Positions 1 through 6,570 of a stretch of DNA of 13,970 nucleotides are shown here, in pieces; the first letter of the stretch is position 1, and every line of letters starts with the position of its first letter. This DNA comes from Candidatus Jordarchaeum madagascarense. Lineage in GTDB: Archaea > Asgardarchaeota > Jordiarchaeia > Jordiarchaeales > Jordiarchaeaceae. The stretch spans positions 1-13,970 of the forward strand of contig DXJA01000237.1 of the NCBI GenBank assembly GCA_019056875.1, written 5' to 3'. Under the pieces are notes generated by a model. The model did not search any database. It had not been told where the DNA came from and saw only the letters and a list, made by a program, of their open reading frames with translations. The translations under genes and the position numbers were made by a program.

Positions 1-105
1 AAAAATTATTAAAAAGACTTGTAAACTTTATTTAAGCCCCCCAGAAACCACAAAGTAAAAACATTCAAAACCCGCAGCAAAGCATCACCAACTGCTATAA
101 CCGCA

Positions 106-118
106 AATTTAATATATT
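106..118 (+). promoter_or_regulatory. Candidate TATA box for the 173 membrane-protein gene
   Basis: An AT-rich TATA-like stretch (AATTTAATATATT) lies about 55-65 bases before the GTG at 173, which would place a transcription start near 138-142 and give a leader of about 30 bases. The rest of 1-172 is AT-rich and I see no gene in it. The assignment rests on composition and position only. Confidence 0.35.
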
Positions 119-172
119 CTATCAAAGAAAAATGAATCCAATTTTTAATGAAATTAGAATGCCATAAAAAAG

Positions 173-921
173 GTGAAATTAACATCTAGGGGAGCTTTGC
201 TTACCGGGACCGCTGGAGGAATTATAGGAACCATAACAATGTTCATAGCAATCATCTGGTCCATAGTATACCCCCTATACTGGCTAGATTTAATCAGTTA
301 CGGGTCTAATCTAGAGTATTTGAGCGTTTACACTGGTTGGCCAGCCATCTTTGTAATGCCCTACCCCTATTATACGGAGTCTCTATTTTTTGTACTAGTT
401 CTTCTACTGGTAGTACTTCTTATAGTGACCAGCATTCTGGTTGGCATAGGGTTTTACGGAACCTACAGAATTGGCGGGGGCGCAATGGGGACAGCCGCCC
501 TAATAGTGAGCATAATAGGAACAACAATAGCAGCGATAATCATATTTCTAGGAAGCACCGCACTGAAAGACATATACCACCAATTTATCAATATATACCC
601 ATACCCATGGGCGACTCCGGAGGAAATGTTTTCATATTTATATTTGCCAGTATATCTTCCGGGATTTCTGTGGATATGGCTTGGCTGTATTATTTTGGGT
701 GTTACATTTATTGTGATGGGCGCGGCGAGTATTGTGGTGCGTGAGGTGACAGGGCACTCGTCATCAGGAATGGCAGGAGGAATACTTAGTATAATCGGGG
801 GGCCTTATTGATCTTATCAGTTGATGGTGCTATGTTAGTTTTAGGGCTTGTGGGGTTTGTGTTGCTCTTTGTAACAATGATTCTATGGAGTGTGGTCTTC
901 TATTCCTCAAGAAATATGTAA
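173..921 (+). CDS. Multi-pass membrane protein, unknown function, frame broken or recoded at a G6 tract
   Basis: I do not recognise the family. From a GTG at 173 the frame runs to TGA at 809-811 (212 aa). It has hydrophobic segments near residues 9-33, 70-96, 104-126 and 163-187. The stop comes just after GGILSIIGG. At 797-802 there is a run of six G. If the ribosome slips back one base there, or if the true run has seven G (or four), the protein continues as ALLILSVDGAMLVLGLVGF and on to a TAA at 919-921. That adds a long, plausible fifth hydrophobic region and about 38 residues. The continuation is strongly hydrophobic and the T-rich terminator sits right after 921, not after 811, so the longer product is probably the ancestral one. 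A sequencing indel, a real frameshift mutation and a programmed -1 frameshift cannot be told apart here. The start is uncertain; no clear ribosome binding site is present. Confidence 0.6.
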
Positions 922-945
922 AAACTCTTTTTTCTTTTTTTAAGA
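922..945 (+). terminator. T-rich terminator after the 173-921 gene
   Basis: A run of T broken by a single C (928-941) follows directly after the TAA at 919-921. Archaeal transcripts commonly end at such T-tracts without a hairpin. From here to 1254 I see no gene, only AT-rich sequence. Confidence 0.5.
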
Positions 946-1254
946 TTTATTTCAGATTTTCAACTCTTATTGGTTTGATTTTTTATGTATATTTTCAGAG
1001 CAAGTATTTAACTCGGCTAAGGCATTGACCACCATAAACAAATACGAGCCCAGAGCTTATTCTAAAATTACCACTAATAACCAGTAATCTTCTGGAGACA
1101 TGTAGTTGAAAATCCTATAGGCACTTGAGATATCCCTCTTGATTTAAAAATTTTAATTACTTTTTTTACATAATTATATAAAATTTTTTATAAAAATAAT
1201 TTTTCTTGTAACATTAATTTTTGAATATACAACTGAATAATTTTCGATAATTGA

Positions 1255-1310
1255 TAAACATTAACTATTTTTCGAAAAAGCAATTGGGGGCAATCGGGTA
1301 ATACCAAAAA
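1255..1310 (+). repeat. Left copy of a perfect 56-bp inverted repeat
   Basis: This stretch is the exact reverse complement of 5119-5174. It contains a 12-bp palindrome TTTTTCGAAAAA (1268-1279), then CAATTGGGGGCAATCGGG. Weaker similarity continues outward to about 1235 (13 of the next 19 bases match), while inward the match stops abruptly at 1310. The two copies enclose 3.8 kb holding a tyrosine recombinase gene, so they may be the ends of a mobile element or the crossover sites of an invertible segment. Read on the strands that point outward, both copies encode the peptide FLVLPDCPQLLFRKIVNVY, but I see no convincing gene around either. Confidence 0.9.
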
Positions 1311-1379
1311 CCACACTACAAAGGGAATGTGACCTAAAAAATAACATTCAAAGAAAGTTTCGCTACATCGCATAAAGAC

Positions 1380-1417
1380 TAAAAAAAGAAAAGGCGGGAA
1401 AGACGTTAAACTACGTC
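1380..1417 (-). terminator. Terminator for the minus-strand protease gene
   Basis: Downstream of the stop at 1442 on the minus strand there is a small hairpin (GACGT/ACGTC, 1402-1417) followed by a T-rich run (A-rich on the plus strand, 1380-1394). This fits the 3' end of the minus-strand transcript. Confidence 0.5.
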
Positions 1418-1441
1418 ACCCACACCTTTTATAATTCAAGG

Positions 1442-2275
1442 TTAATCTACTGCCAAAACCTTCTTGTACAATATGTAAACAAATAGGGCCAACACGATTA
1501 CCGTGAAAATGGCTTCAAAGGCTATGGCACCTAAGATTCCAAAAATGTACAAAATCGCGAAGGTGTTGAGGAATATGTGGAGGACCACTGCTACTAGATA
1601 GTATTTCAGCGTTTTACCCCTAACCAGTCCGTATCCAATGATCGCTGCGGTGGAGGCGTGGAACAGTATCGCCATCATTCTCTCGTAAATCGAACCGAGA
1701 GAAAGCCCCATAAAACTAGGTGCGAGTACCACTGAAAAGAATGTATTGATTTCTGATATTAACGGGGGAATAATATAAAGATTAAAAAGAAGAGTCTCAA
1801 TCGGGCTAAGAGCCAGTGTTCCGATGCTGGTTAGAGCTATTAGATCAATGATTAAGAAGGTTTGAATAAGAGAATAACTTGCCGCAACCGAGGAGAGCAT
1901 TAGTATCGCTTCTCCGCCTCCGAACCCTAAACCCACAACCAATCCATAGAATGCACCGTTTCTCTCATCCAATCTGTTCCTTATAAAGGGAAGTATTAGA
2001 ATCAAAAGTTTTACCGCTTCCTCAATAAAACCGGTAGCTACAAGGTCAACGCCATACAGAGCTATTCCACTAAGAAACATAATATAGAATTTCCTGAGAT
2101 ACGCCAGGTAAAATACCGCTGCCCCAAGTAAGAACGCTGCAAAAAGGTAACGAGAGGAATCCTGTGCATATCTAAACTTTTTTACCAGAAGCCAAATGAC
2201 CAAAGGATAAAGCAGAGAAAAGGCAATGGCTACTACAACTCCGATACCATCCAATATTAAAACCAACCATTCCAA
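1442..2275 (-). CDS. PrsW/YhfC-like intramembrane metalloprotease
   Basis: This is a predicted polytopic membrane protein with the motif set of the PrsW/YhfC/CPBP group of intramembrane metalloproteases. Counting from a TTG at 2275 (277 aa) there is an EE pair in GFIEEAVKLL (residues 85-86), a second acidic motif GLGFGGGEAI (E122), SIYERMMAILFHAST (H206) and VVLHIFLNTF (H233, N237). In the family these Glu and His residues bind the catalytic metal; that is family knowledge, not shown here. The open frame extends upstream to an ATG at 2398, but the added 41 residues are poorly hydrophobic and contain a good TATA-like box (2305-2314) at promoter distance from the TTG, so I prefer the shorter form. 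The gene stands alone on the minus strand between the left inverted repeat and the plus-strand genes. Substrate unknown; related proteins occur both as housekeeping proteases and as cargo of mobile elements. Confidence 0.75.
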   Translation of the reverse strand: MEWLVLILDGIGVVVAIAFSLLYPLVIWLLVKKFRYAQDSSRYLFAAFLLGAAVFYLAYLRKFYIMFLSGIALYGVDLVATGFIEEAVKLLILILPFIRNRLDERNGAFYGLVVGLGFGGGEAILMLSSVAASYSLIQTFLIIDLIALTSIGTLALSPIETLLFNLYIIPPLISEINTFFSVVLAPSFMGLSLGSIYERMMAILFHASTAAIIGYGLVRGKTLKYYLVAVVLHIFLNTFAILYIFGILGAIAFEAIFTVIVLALFVYILYKKVLAVD

Positions 2276-2304
2276 TTTAATTGCACAATTTGAAGCTAAT
2301 AGGG

Positions 2305-2314
2305 GATATAAATC
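2305..2314 (-). promoter_or_regulatory. TATA box for the minus-strand protease gene
   Basis: On the minus strand the sequence reads AAAGATTTATATCCCC. Its centre is about 34 bases before the TTG at 2275, giving a predicted transcript start near 2283 and a leader of only about 8 bases. It supports the short form of the protease. Confidence 0.5.
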
Positions 2315-2398
2315 TTTTGAGCAAGAAGTGAGAAATCCAAATTTAATTCTAACATAATTATCAATCATCCGAACTTTTCCTATAATCATAATTCTCAA

Positions 2399-2853
2399 GA
2401 ATGAAATATTGAATATTTTAACTATACCTGATTAAAAATAAGACATGTACTTGAATTTCAAAAATGAGTAATCTCGAAAACTTTTTCAAAACTAAAAATG
2501 ATCGAATTAAATCAAATCTGTCAGTTATTTTAAAGCATAAATATTTTCCTAAACCCAAACGACAAAGCACACCAGCATCTTGAATAAGGATAGAGATAAA
2601 AAACCGGCCAGGAAAGAACCGACAGATTACATCTGTTAGTAATTTAAGAGATTATAAGGCAACATTTGACTATTCTCGTTTCACCCTATTTCATACGGTT
2701 TATGTTTAGAGCATAATTCTCTGTCCTGCTGTGAGTGGCTTGAAACCTAAACATATAATATCCGGTATCCTATTATACTCACTGAGTATCTTAGTGTACT
2801 TCTTTCTACATGTATCATGATTGAACTAGAAATTTAACAGGGAGTTTGAATAG
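2399..2853. other. AT-rich intergenic region without a recognisable gene
   Basis: This 455-base stretch separates the divergent protease and 102-aa genes. I find no convincing coding frame or RNA gene. It holds several TATA-like sites, for example ACATATAATA at 2751-2760, which could drive the 2854 gene with a leader of roughly 70 bases. Confidence 0.4.
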
Positions 2854-3162
2854 ATGGCCAGAGATTTTGAAATGTTTGAAATTTTTGAAAGAAGTAGTGG
2901 ATGTCTGATTGGAAGATATTACAAAAATGAGAAGAGAATTTACGTTGACGCTGTATTTAGTACTCAGAGAGGGTTTCTAAAACAATCATTAAATAAACTA
3001 TGTAAAAAGTACCAAACCAATGAAGTAGAATTTACTAAAATAATCACTCCAAACCTTATTACTGTTCTTGAGGGTTTTAAACCATTACTGGTTTACAATA
3101 AAGAACTGCGGGAATTTCAACTAAATTTGGTGGGGAAATGGAAAATGAGGGAAAAAATATGA
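2854..3162 (+). CDS. Hypothetical protein, 102 aa
   Basis: The ATG at 2854 is preceded by GGGAG (2840-2844), a fair ribosome binding site. The protein is small, soluble and lysine-rich (MARDFEMFEIFERSSG at the start). It shows alternating short hydrophobic stretches and a C-terminal GFKPLLVYNKELREFQL that vaguely recalls the end of a GNAT acetyltransferase fold, but no acetyl-CoA motif is present, so I do not assign that function. It sits 110 bases upstream of the recombinase gene on the same strand, inside the inverted-repeat-bounded segment, so it may be element cargo or a regulator of the recombinase. Its stop is immediately followed by the half-site array at 3162-3204. Confidence 0.6.
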   Translation: MARDFEMFEIFERSSGCLIGRYYKNEKRIYVDAVFSTQRGFLKQSLNKLCKKYQTNEVEFTKIITPNLITVLEGFKPLLVYNKELREFQLNLVGKWKMREKI

Positions 3163-3204
3163 TGAAATGTTATCCTGAAAAACATTTACTAATATGAAAT
3201 GTTA
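3162..3204 (+). promoter_or_regulatory. Three evenly spaced AAATGTT half-sites before the recombinase gene
   Basis: The 11-mer ATGAAATGTTA occurs at 3162-3172 and again at 3194-3204. Exactly midway lies the reverse complement of its core, AACATTT (3181-3187). Core starts are 3165, 3181 and 3197, so the spacing is 16 bases each time with alternating orientation. The last site ends three bases before the TATA box at 3207. This fits an operator for a dimeric or oligomeric repressor; as RNA or single-stranded DNA it could also form two mutually exclusive 7-bp hairpins with 9-base loops. Confidence 0.5.
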
Positions 3205-3206
3205 CC

Positions 3207-3214
3207 TTTAAATA
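3207..3214 (+). promoter_or_regulatory. TATA box for the recombinase gene
   Basis: TTTAAATA lies about 60 bases before the ATG at 3272 and predicts a transcript start near 3237. It is downstream of the TTG at 3221 only by function: that TTG would fall before the predicted start, which favours the ATG at 3272. Confidence 0.5.
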
Positions 3215-3271
3215 GGGGTCTTGCCCATATATTTTAACCATTTTTACACCAATTACTTAGGGGTAAAACCC

Positions 3272-4357
3272 ATGAGAAAGAAGCAATATATCCTTAACGG
3301 TAATCAGGAGGAACTTCTTAATAAATTTTTAAACGATAAGAGAGCGGAGTCTCAAGTTAAATCCGTGACCCTCAAAAACTACGAAAAATCACTAAGCCTT
3401 TTGGCTTCTCATCTTAAGAAGGATTTCGAAAAAATAACATCCGCAGACCTTAAGAAATTTTTCAGCGAACTCGAACAAAGGAGAGAGGAAGGTCAAATAT
3501 CCGACGCCTCCATAAGACTTTATCGCGTCTGTATTCGCAACTTTTACCGGTGGCTTGATAGGGACAAGAAGCATTCTAGGGCGGATTGGATCAGGCTCTC
3601 CCGCATTAGAACAAAGATAAAGTCGGAGGATCTTCTAGATGAGAATGAGATTTCCAAGCTCATTAACACTGCCCAAACACTTCGGGACAGGGCTCTGCTA
3701 AGCTTACTTTTGGAATCGGGAATAAGGAAGGGCGAACTCTGGGGTCTGAATGTGGGCTCCGTAATATCCGTCAATTATGGGTTCCAACTCAGTGTTGAAG
3801 GAAAAACCGGCACACGTAGCATCCCTCTGATTAGTAGCGCCGGAGTTTTGCGTGAATATCTCTCCACTCTAACAGATAATAAGAACGCTCCCCTCTGGAC
3901 AAGTTCCCGCGGTGAACGTTTATCACCAAGCTCCATCTGGAGAATCGTGAAAAACTGTGCAAGAAGAGCGGGTATAAGTAAGCGTACCTATGTGCATTTG
4001 ATGAGACATATCAGAGCAACCGACCTTTCTACCAAGCTTTCGGACCAGACCATGAAGGGACTTTTCGGATGGAAGCCCACTAGCAACATGCCCGGCGTTT
4101 ACAGTCATATTTCGGGAAAGGAGGTGGTACGTGAGGTGCTGAGAGTTTCGGGTTTAAACGTGGAGGTTAGAAATAACTCTTTGGGACAAGTACTTTGTCC
4201 CCGCTGTAAGGAGGCCAACATTTCTTCCAATGATTATTGTTCTCGTTGTGGTATGCCCCTGAAGGAAGAGGTGGAAACCTGGTATCCTGAATCAGTGGTT
4301 AAAGAACTTGAGATGAGAATTAAGAGTCTTGAAGAAAAAAGTGACAAAGGCCTATAG
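3272..4357 (+). CDS. Tyrosine recombinase (XerA/integrase type) with C-terminal zinc ribbon
   Basis: This is a site-specific recombinase of the tyrosine family that breaks and rejoins DNA through a covalent tyrosine intermediate. Counting from the ATG at 3272 (361 aa), an N-terminal SAM-like core-binding domain covers about residues 30-100 and the catalytic domain about 120-285. The catalytic set is visible: R152 in SGIRKGEL, K178 in GKTGTRS, H242 and R245 in HLMRH, W267 in GWKPTS, and the nucleophile Y277 in GVYSHIS. After the catalytic domain comes a four-cysteine zinc ribbon (CPRC at 309-312, CSRC at 323-326) and a short charged helix. The ribbon is an extra relative to bacterial XerC/D and is seen in some archaeal homologues. 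The frame is open back to a TTG at 3221, but the TATA position favours 3272. It lies inside the 56-bp inverted repeats, so mobilising or inverting that segment is the natural proposed role (inference). Confidence 0.9.
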   Translation: MRKKQYILNGNQEELLNKFLNDKRAESQVKSVTLKNYEKSLSLLASHLKKDFEKITSADLKKFFSELEQRREEGQISDASIRLYRVCIRNFYRWLDRDKKHSRADWIRLSRIRTKIKSEDLLDENEISKLINTAQTLRDRALLSLLLESGIRKGELWGLNVGSVISVNYGFQLSVEGKTGTRSIPLISSAGVLREYLSTLTDNKNAPLWTSSRGERLSPSSIWRIVKNCARRAGISKRTYVHLMRHIRATDLSTKLSDQTMKGLFGWKPTSNMPGVYSHISGKEVVREVLRVSGLNVEVRNNSLGQVLCPRCKEANISSNDYCSRCGMPLKEEVETWYPESVVKELEMRIKSLEEKSDKGL

Positions 4358-4386
4358 TAACAATAAAATTAATGTTCGGGAACGGG

Positions 4387-4393
4387 TATAAAC
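4387..4393 (+). promoter_or_regulatory. TATA box giving a leaderless start at 4415
   Basis: GGGTATAAACTT is centred near 4390, 25 bases before the TTG at 4415. This is the expected distance for archaeal transcription to begin at, or a base or two from, the start codon. Confidence 0.55.
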
Positions 4394-4414
4394 TTCTAAA
4401 ATTGGGTTTCTGAA

Positions 4415-5075
4415 TTGAGCGAGCTAGAATATGATAAGGTTTGGCTCGTTCAATGGTTTTTGCAGATCGCGGGTAGGATTCAAAAAATTTTGGGTAAGGA
4501 CTATATGAAAATAGCTTTACAACATATGGGGAACTATCTAAGTAGCAGAACTGGCGAAAACAGCTCCCAATTTCGAATCTGTTGATAAATTTAGAGATTA
4601 TGGACTACAAATAATGAGGAAAATTGAGGATCCATGGAATGCGATACTCTATGGTCTTCTTGAAGGGGATAGAGATTACAGAGCCTCTTTAAAAAGAGGG
4701 GAGAGTGGATTTAACAAGGTTGCTGAGCTGGTCCTGGATGCGAGCTTGGTCGGGAAGGAGCCTTTTGAGGTTTCTGAAATTCTTGAGGCTGCACAAAAAT
4801 TTTTAGAGTATCTTATATCCATTAGACTTGATGTTCCTACCTCCTACCAATAAATAGACTCTGATGCTCTATACGCGGTGGTTAGTGATTGTATATACAA
4901 GGAGTGTTGTAGAACAGTTCAGGCAGGGAGGCTTTTAAGAGGCGATGGGCCACCTTTCTGCTGGGTTCTGAAAATGAATTGTTCAGGTATTCTTAAGCTT
5001 TCAGATGTGCCTGTAGGTTACAGACTAATTGACTTTGACACACCCGCTTGTAAGGGTTTAATACTCAAATACTAG
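4415..5075 (+). pseudogene. Broken gene of unknown family: one frameshift and one in-frame TAA
   Basis: Three pieces join into one plausible protein of about 220 aa. Piece 1 starts at a leaderless TTG (4415) and reads MSELEYDKVWLVQWFLQ to HMGNYLS near 4540. A +1 shift between about 4541 and 4550 leads into piece 2, which reads AELAKTAPNFESVDKFRDYG, then through the ATG at 4614 to DVPTSYQ and a TAA at 4851-4853. Piece 3 continues in the same frame: IDSDALYAVVSDCIYKECC to a TAG at 5073-5075. The C-terminal piece is cysteine-rich. The middle piece alone would be a 79-aa ORF and the last a 65-aa ORF from a GTG at 4878, but neither has a good ribosome binding site and the sequence on both sides of each lesion looks coding. 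I do not recognise the family. Separate short genes remain possible. Confidence 0.55.
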
Positions 5076-5118
5076 ACTCCGTATTTTCGTTTCAGATCTA
5101 TTTGGCTTTAATTTTTGA

Positions 5119-5174
5119 TTTTTGGTATTACCCGATTGCCCCCAATTGCTTTTTCGAAAAATAGTTAATGTTTA
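5119..5174 (-). repeat. Right copy of the perfect 56-bp inverted repeat
   Basis: This is the exact reverse complement of 1255-1310, with the TTTTTCGAAAAA palindrome at 5150-5161. It lies 43 bases after the broken gene and about 150 bases before selD. The 5175-5320 stretch beyond it is very AT-rich and contains no gene I can support. Confidence 0.9.
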
Positions 5175-5320
5175 CGAAATATTAAAAACTATTCACTGTC
5201 CCCATCAAAAAATAAAATATATTAAAAAAATTAATAATAATGTTTAAATTTCATAATATTTTTAAGTTTTTACGATGTTTGCTTAGATAGCGTGCTCTTA
5301 AGAAACGCTAAACCAAGAGT

Positions 5321-5327
5321 GGAGGTG
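5321..5327 (+). promoter_or_regulatory. Ribosome binding site for selD
   Basis: GGAGGTG is a strong Shine-Dalgarno-like site, seven bases before a CTG at 5335. No ATG, GTG or TTG exists in the selD frame between the upstream stop (5329-5331) and the TGA at 5377, so this site points to the CTG as the start, or to a start codon lost by mutation. Confidence 0.5.
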
Positions 5328-5334
5328 TTAACCA

Positions 5335-6390
5335 CTGGAGAATTACCGGTTAACAAAGGCAGTAACGCTTCATGGATGATCATGTAAACTACCTCAAACC
5401 GAACTGCACAAACTCCTAGAAAAAGTCGGAGTCAGAAGAGACCCCTCGGGAAGAGTGCTAGGAGGAATCGGGGAAGACGCAGCAGTAATCAAAATCCGAA
5501 ACGATTTGGTGCTCATTGAAACTGTGGATTACATAACTCCAAATGTTGATGATCCATATATTCAGGGAAAAATCGCCGCTGTAAACGTCACCAACGATGT
5601 GTATAGTGTAAATCTAACCGATTTACATGCATAAGCAATAGGCGCAACCGATATAGTGAGCTTCCTAGCAATACTCGGCATTCCCGAAAACATGCCTATT
5701 AAAATAGCGGAAGACATGCTCCGAGGTATAAACGATTTGCTAGACGAATTGGGTACCACCACCATAATCGGCGGTCACACCATACTAAATCCCTGGCCCC
5801 TAATCGGAGGCGTAGCCACGGGAATAGCTCACCCAGGCCAGATAGTGTCTCACAAAAACGCGGAACCCAACGACATAGTACTACTTACCAAACCTCTGGG
5901 TACACAACCCGCGATGGCTGTCTATAGAGGACTCCAGGACCCCAGCGTGGCAGAGCAAATACTTGGATTACTGTCCCGAAAGGAGGCGGAAGAGATAATC
6001 AAAAAAGGGATTGAAATAATGACCACCACAAATAAGCCAGTGGCCGAGGCTATGGGGGCAGTGAAACTCCATGCTTCGACTGATGTTACCGGATTCGGTC
6101 TTCTTGGGCACTCACAAGAAATAGCAAGGAGCAGCAAGGTTGACATAGATATTCACACCCTTCCCATTATCCAAGGAACTTTAGAGGTTTCGGAACTTTT
6201 TGGATACGGTCTCGAGTCTGGTGAGTCAGCGGAGACGGCTGGTGGAATGATTCTGATTACTTCAGAAGACGAAAAGGAAAGTTTGGAATCAGAACTGGAA
6301 AAGAGATCCGTGAATCATTACGAAATAGGCAAAGTGAAAGAGGGGTCTGGAAAAGTTGACATCAGTAAGGCAAAAATACTCGAAGTTTAA
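5335..6390 (+). CDS. selD: Selenophosphate synthetase with TGA at the Sec position and a stop-bearing insertion
   Basis: SelD makes selenophosphate from selenide and ATP for selenocysteine synthesis. Read in one frame from the CTG at 5335, the protein begins LENYRLTKAVTLHG, then TGA (5377-5379), then SCKLPQTELHKLL. This is the SelD active-site motif (HG-Cys/Sec-x-CK), so the TGA aligns with the catalytic Cys/Sec. It continues with GGIGEDAAVI (residues 43-52), the metal/ATP-binding TVDYITPNVDDPY (D65, D72, D73) and GKIAAVNVTNDVY. A 30-base insertion ending in TAA (5605-5634) then interrupts the frame; past it the same frame resumes as AIGATDIVSFLAILGIP. Later SelD hallmarks are intact: GGHTI, MTTTNKPVAEAMG and the diagnostic STDVTGFGLLGH. 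Without the insertion the length is about 341 aa, normal for the family. An alternative start at GTG 5656 gives a 244-aa protein lacking the active site. The body appears conserved, but the missing standard start and the TAA mean it may be decaying. Confidence 0.85.
5605..5634 (+). other. 30-base hairpin insertion with in-frame TAA inside selD
   Basis: Removing these 30 bases restores NDVY-AIGATD, which matches the expected SelD sequence at this point. The insertion holds a perfect 8-bp inverted repeat: TGTAAATC (5607-5614), loop TAACC, GATTTACA (5620-5627). Flanking bases extend the stem: GTGTAT (5599-5604) can pair with ATGCAT (5627-5632) around a small bulge. The in-frame TAA is at 5632-5634 and is flanked by two GCA codons (5629-5631 and 5635-5637). 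It could be a tiny intron, a bypassed segment, or a disabling insertion. Confidence 0.6.
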
Positions 6391-6466
6391 GCGGCAGTTA
6401 TGATCGGGGATAAACCCTTACTATGGGAGTCCGTAGAGAACATTCCACACCGCAATGTGGTGCCGC
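6391..6466 (+). promoter_or_regulatory. Structured 3' region after selD, candidate SECIS element
   Basis: Beginning with the first base after the selD stop, GCGGCA (6391-6396) pairs with TGCCGC (6461-6466). Inside are a hairpin CTATGG-GAGT-CCGTAG (6421-6436, six pairs with one G-U), a hairpin CCACA-CCGCAA-TGTGG (6445-6460), and a weaker possible arm near 6397-6415. Archaeal selenoprotein mRNAs usually carry the SECIS in the 3' untranslated region, so position is right for the TGA in selD. However, I cannot find the classical methanogen SECIS core (GAA opposite A next to three G-C pairs), so the assignment is only a candidate. Confidence 0.4.
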
Positions 6467-6570
6467 TACCATACTAATTTCTCATGACAACAATTGGTTT
6501 TTTCTGAAATTATTTTTTCCATATTTAATTAAAAATAATAAACAAAATTATGGCTATTCCCAAAAATAGA

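Noticed and set aside
1188..1373. A 61-aa open frame on the minus strand across the left repeat
   Set aside because: It has no ribosome binding site or family likeness, and half of it is the inverted repeat. I treat it as a chance frame, though the shared peptide is reported as a finding.
4851..5634. TAA reassigned to an amino acid, since two genes have in-frame TAA
   Set aside because: Subunits J (both halves), M and N all end properly at TAA with the next start close by, so TAA works as a stop in this genome.
5599..5637. The selD insertion as a canonical archaeal intron with a bulge-helix-bulge motif
   Set aside because: The best pairing gives a continuous helix with one 3-base bulge rather than two bulges separated by four pairs, and the cut sites that would suit the motif do not give the expected in-frame product. 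An intron of another form is still possible.
5656..6390. A separate 244-aa protein starting at GTG 5656
   Set aside because: It would be a SelD lacking its catalytic N-terminus, while the missing part lies directly upstream in the same frame. No ribosome binding site precedes the GTG.
6391..6466. The branched fold resembles a tRNA: closing stem, a T-arm-like hairpin next to it
   Set aside because: There is no TTCGA-type T-loop, the would-be anticodon arm has a 4-base loop in its best pairing, and archaeal tRNAs are normally far more regular and GC-rich.
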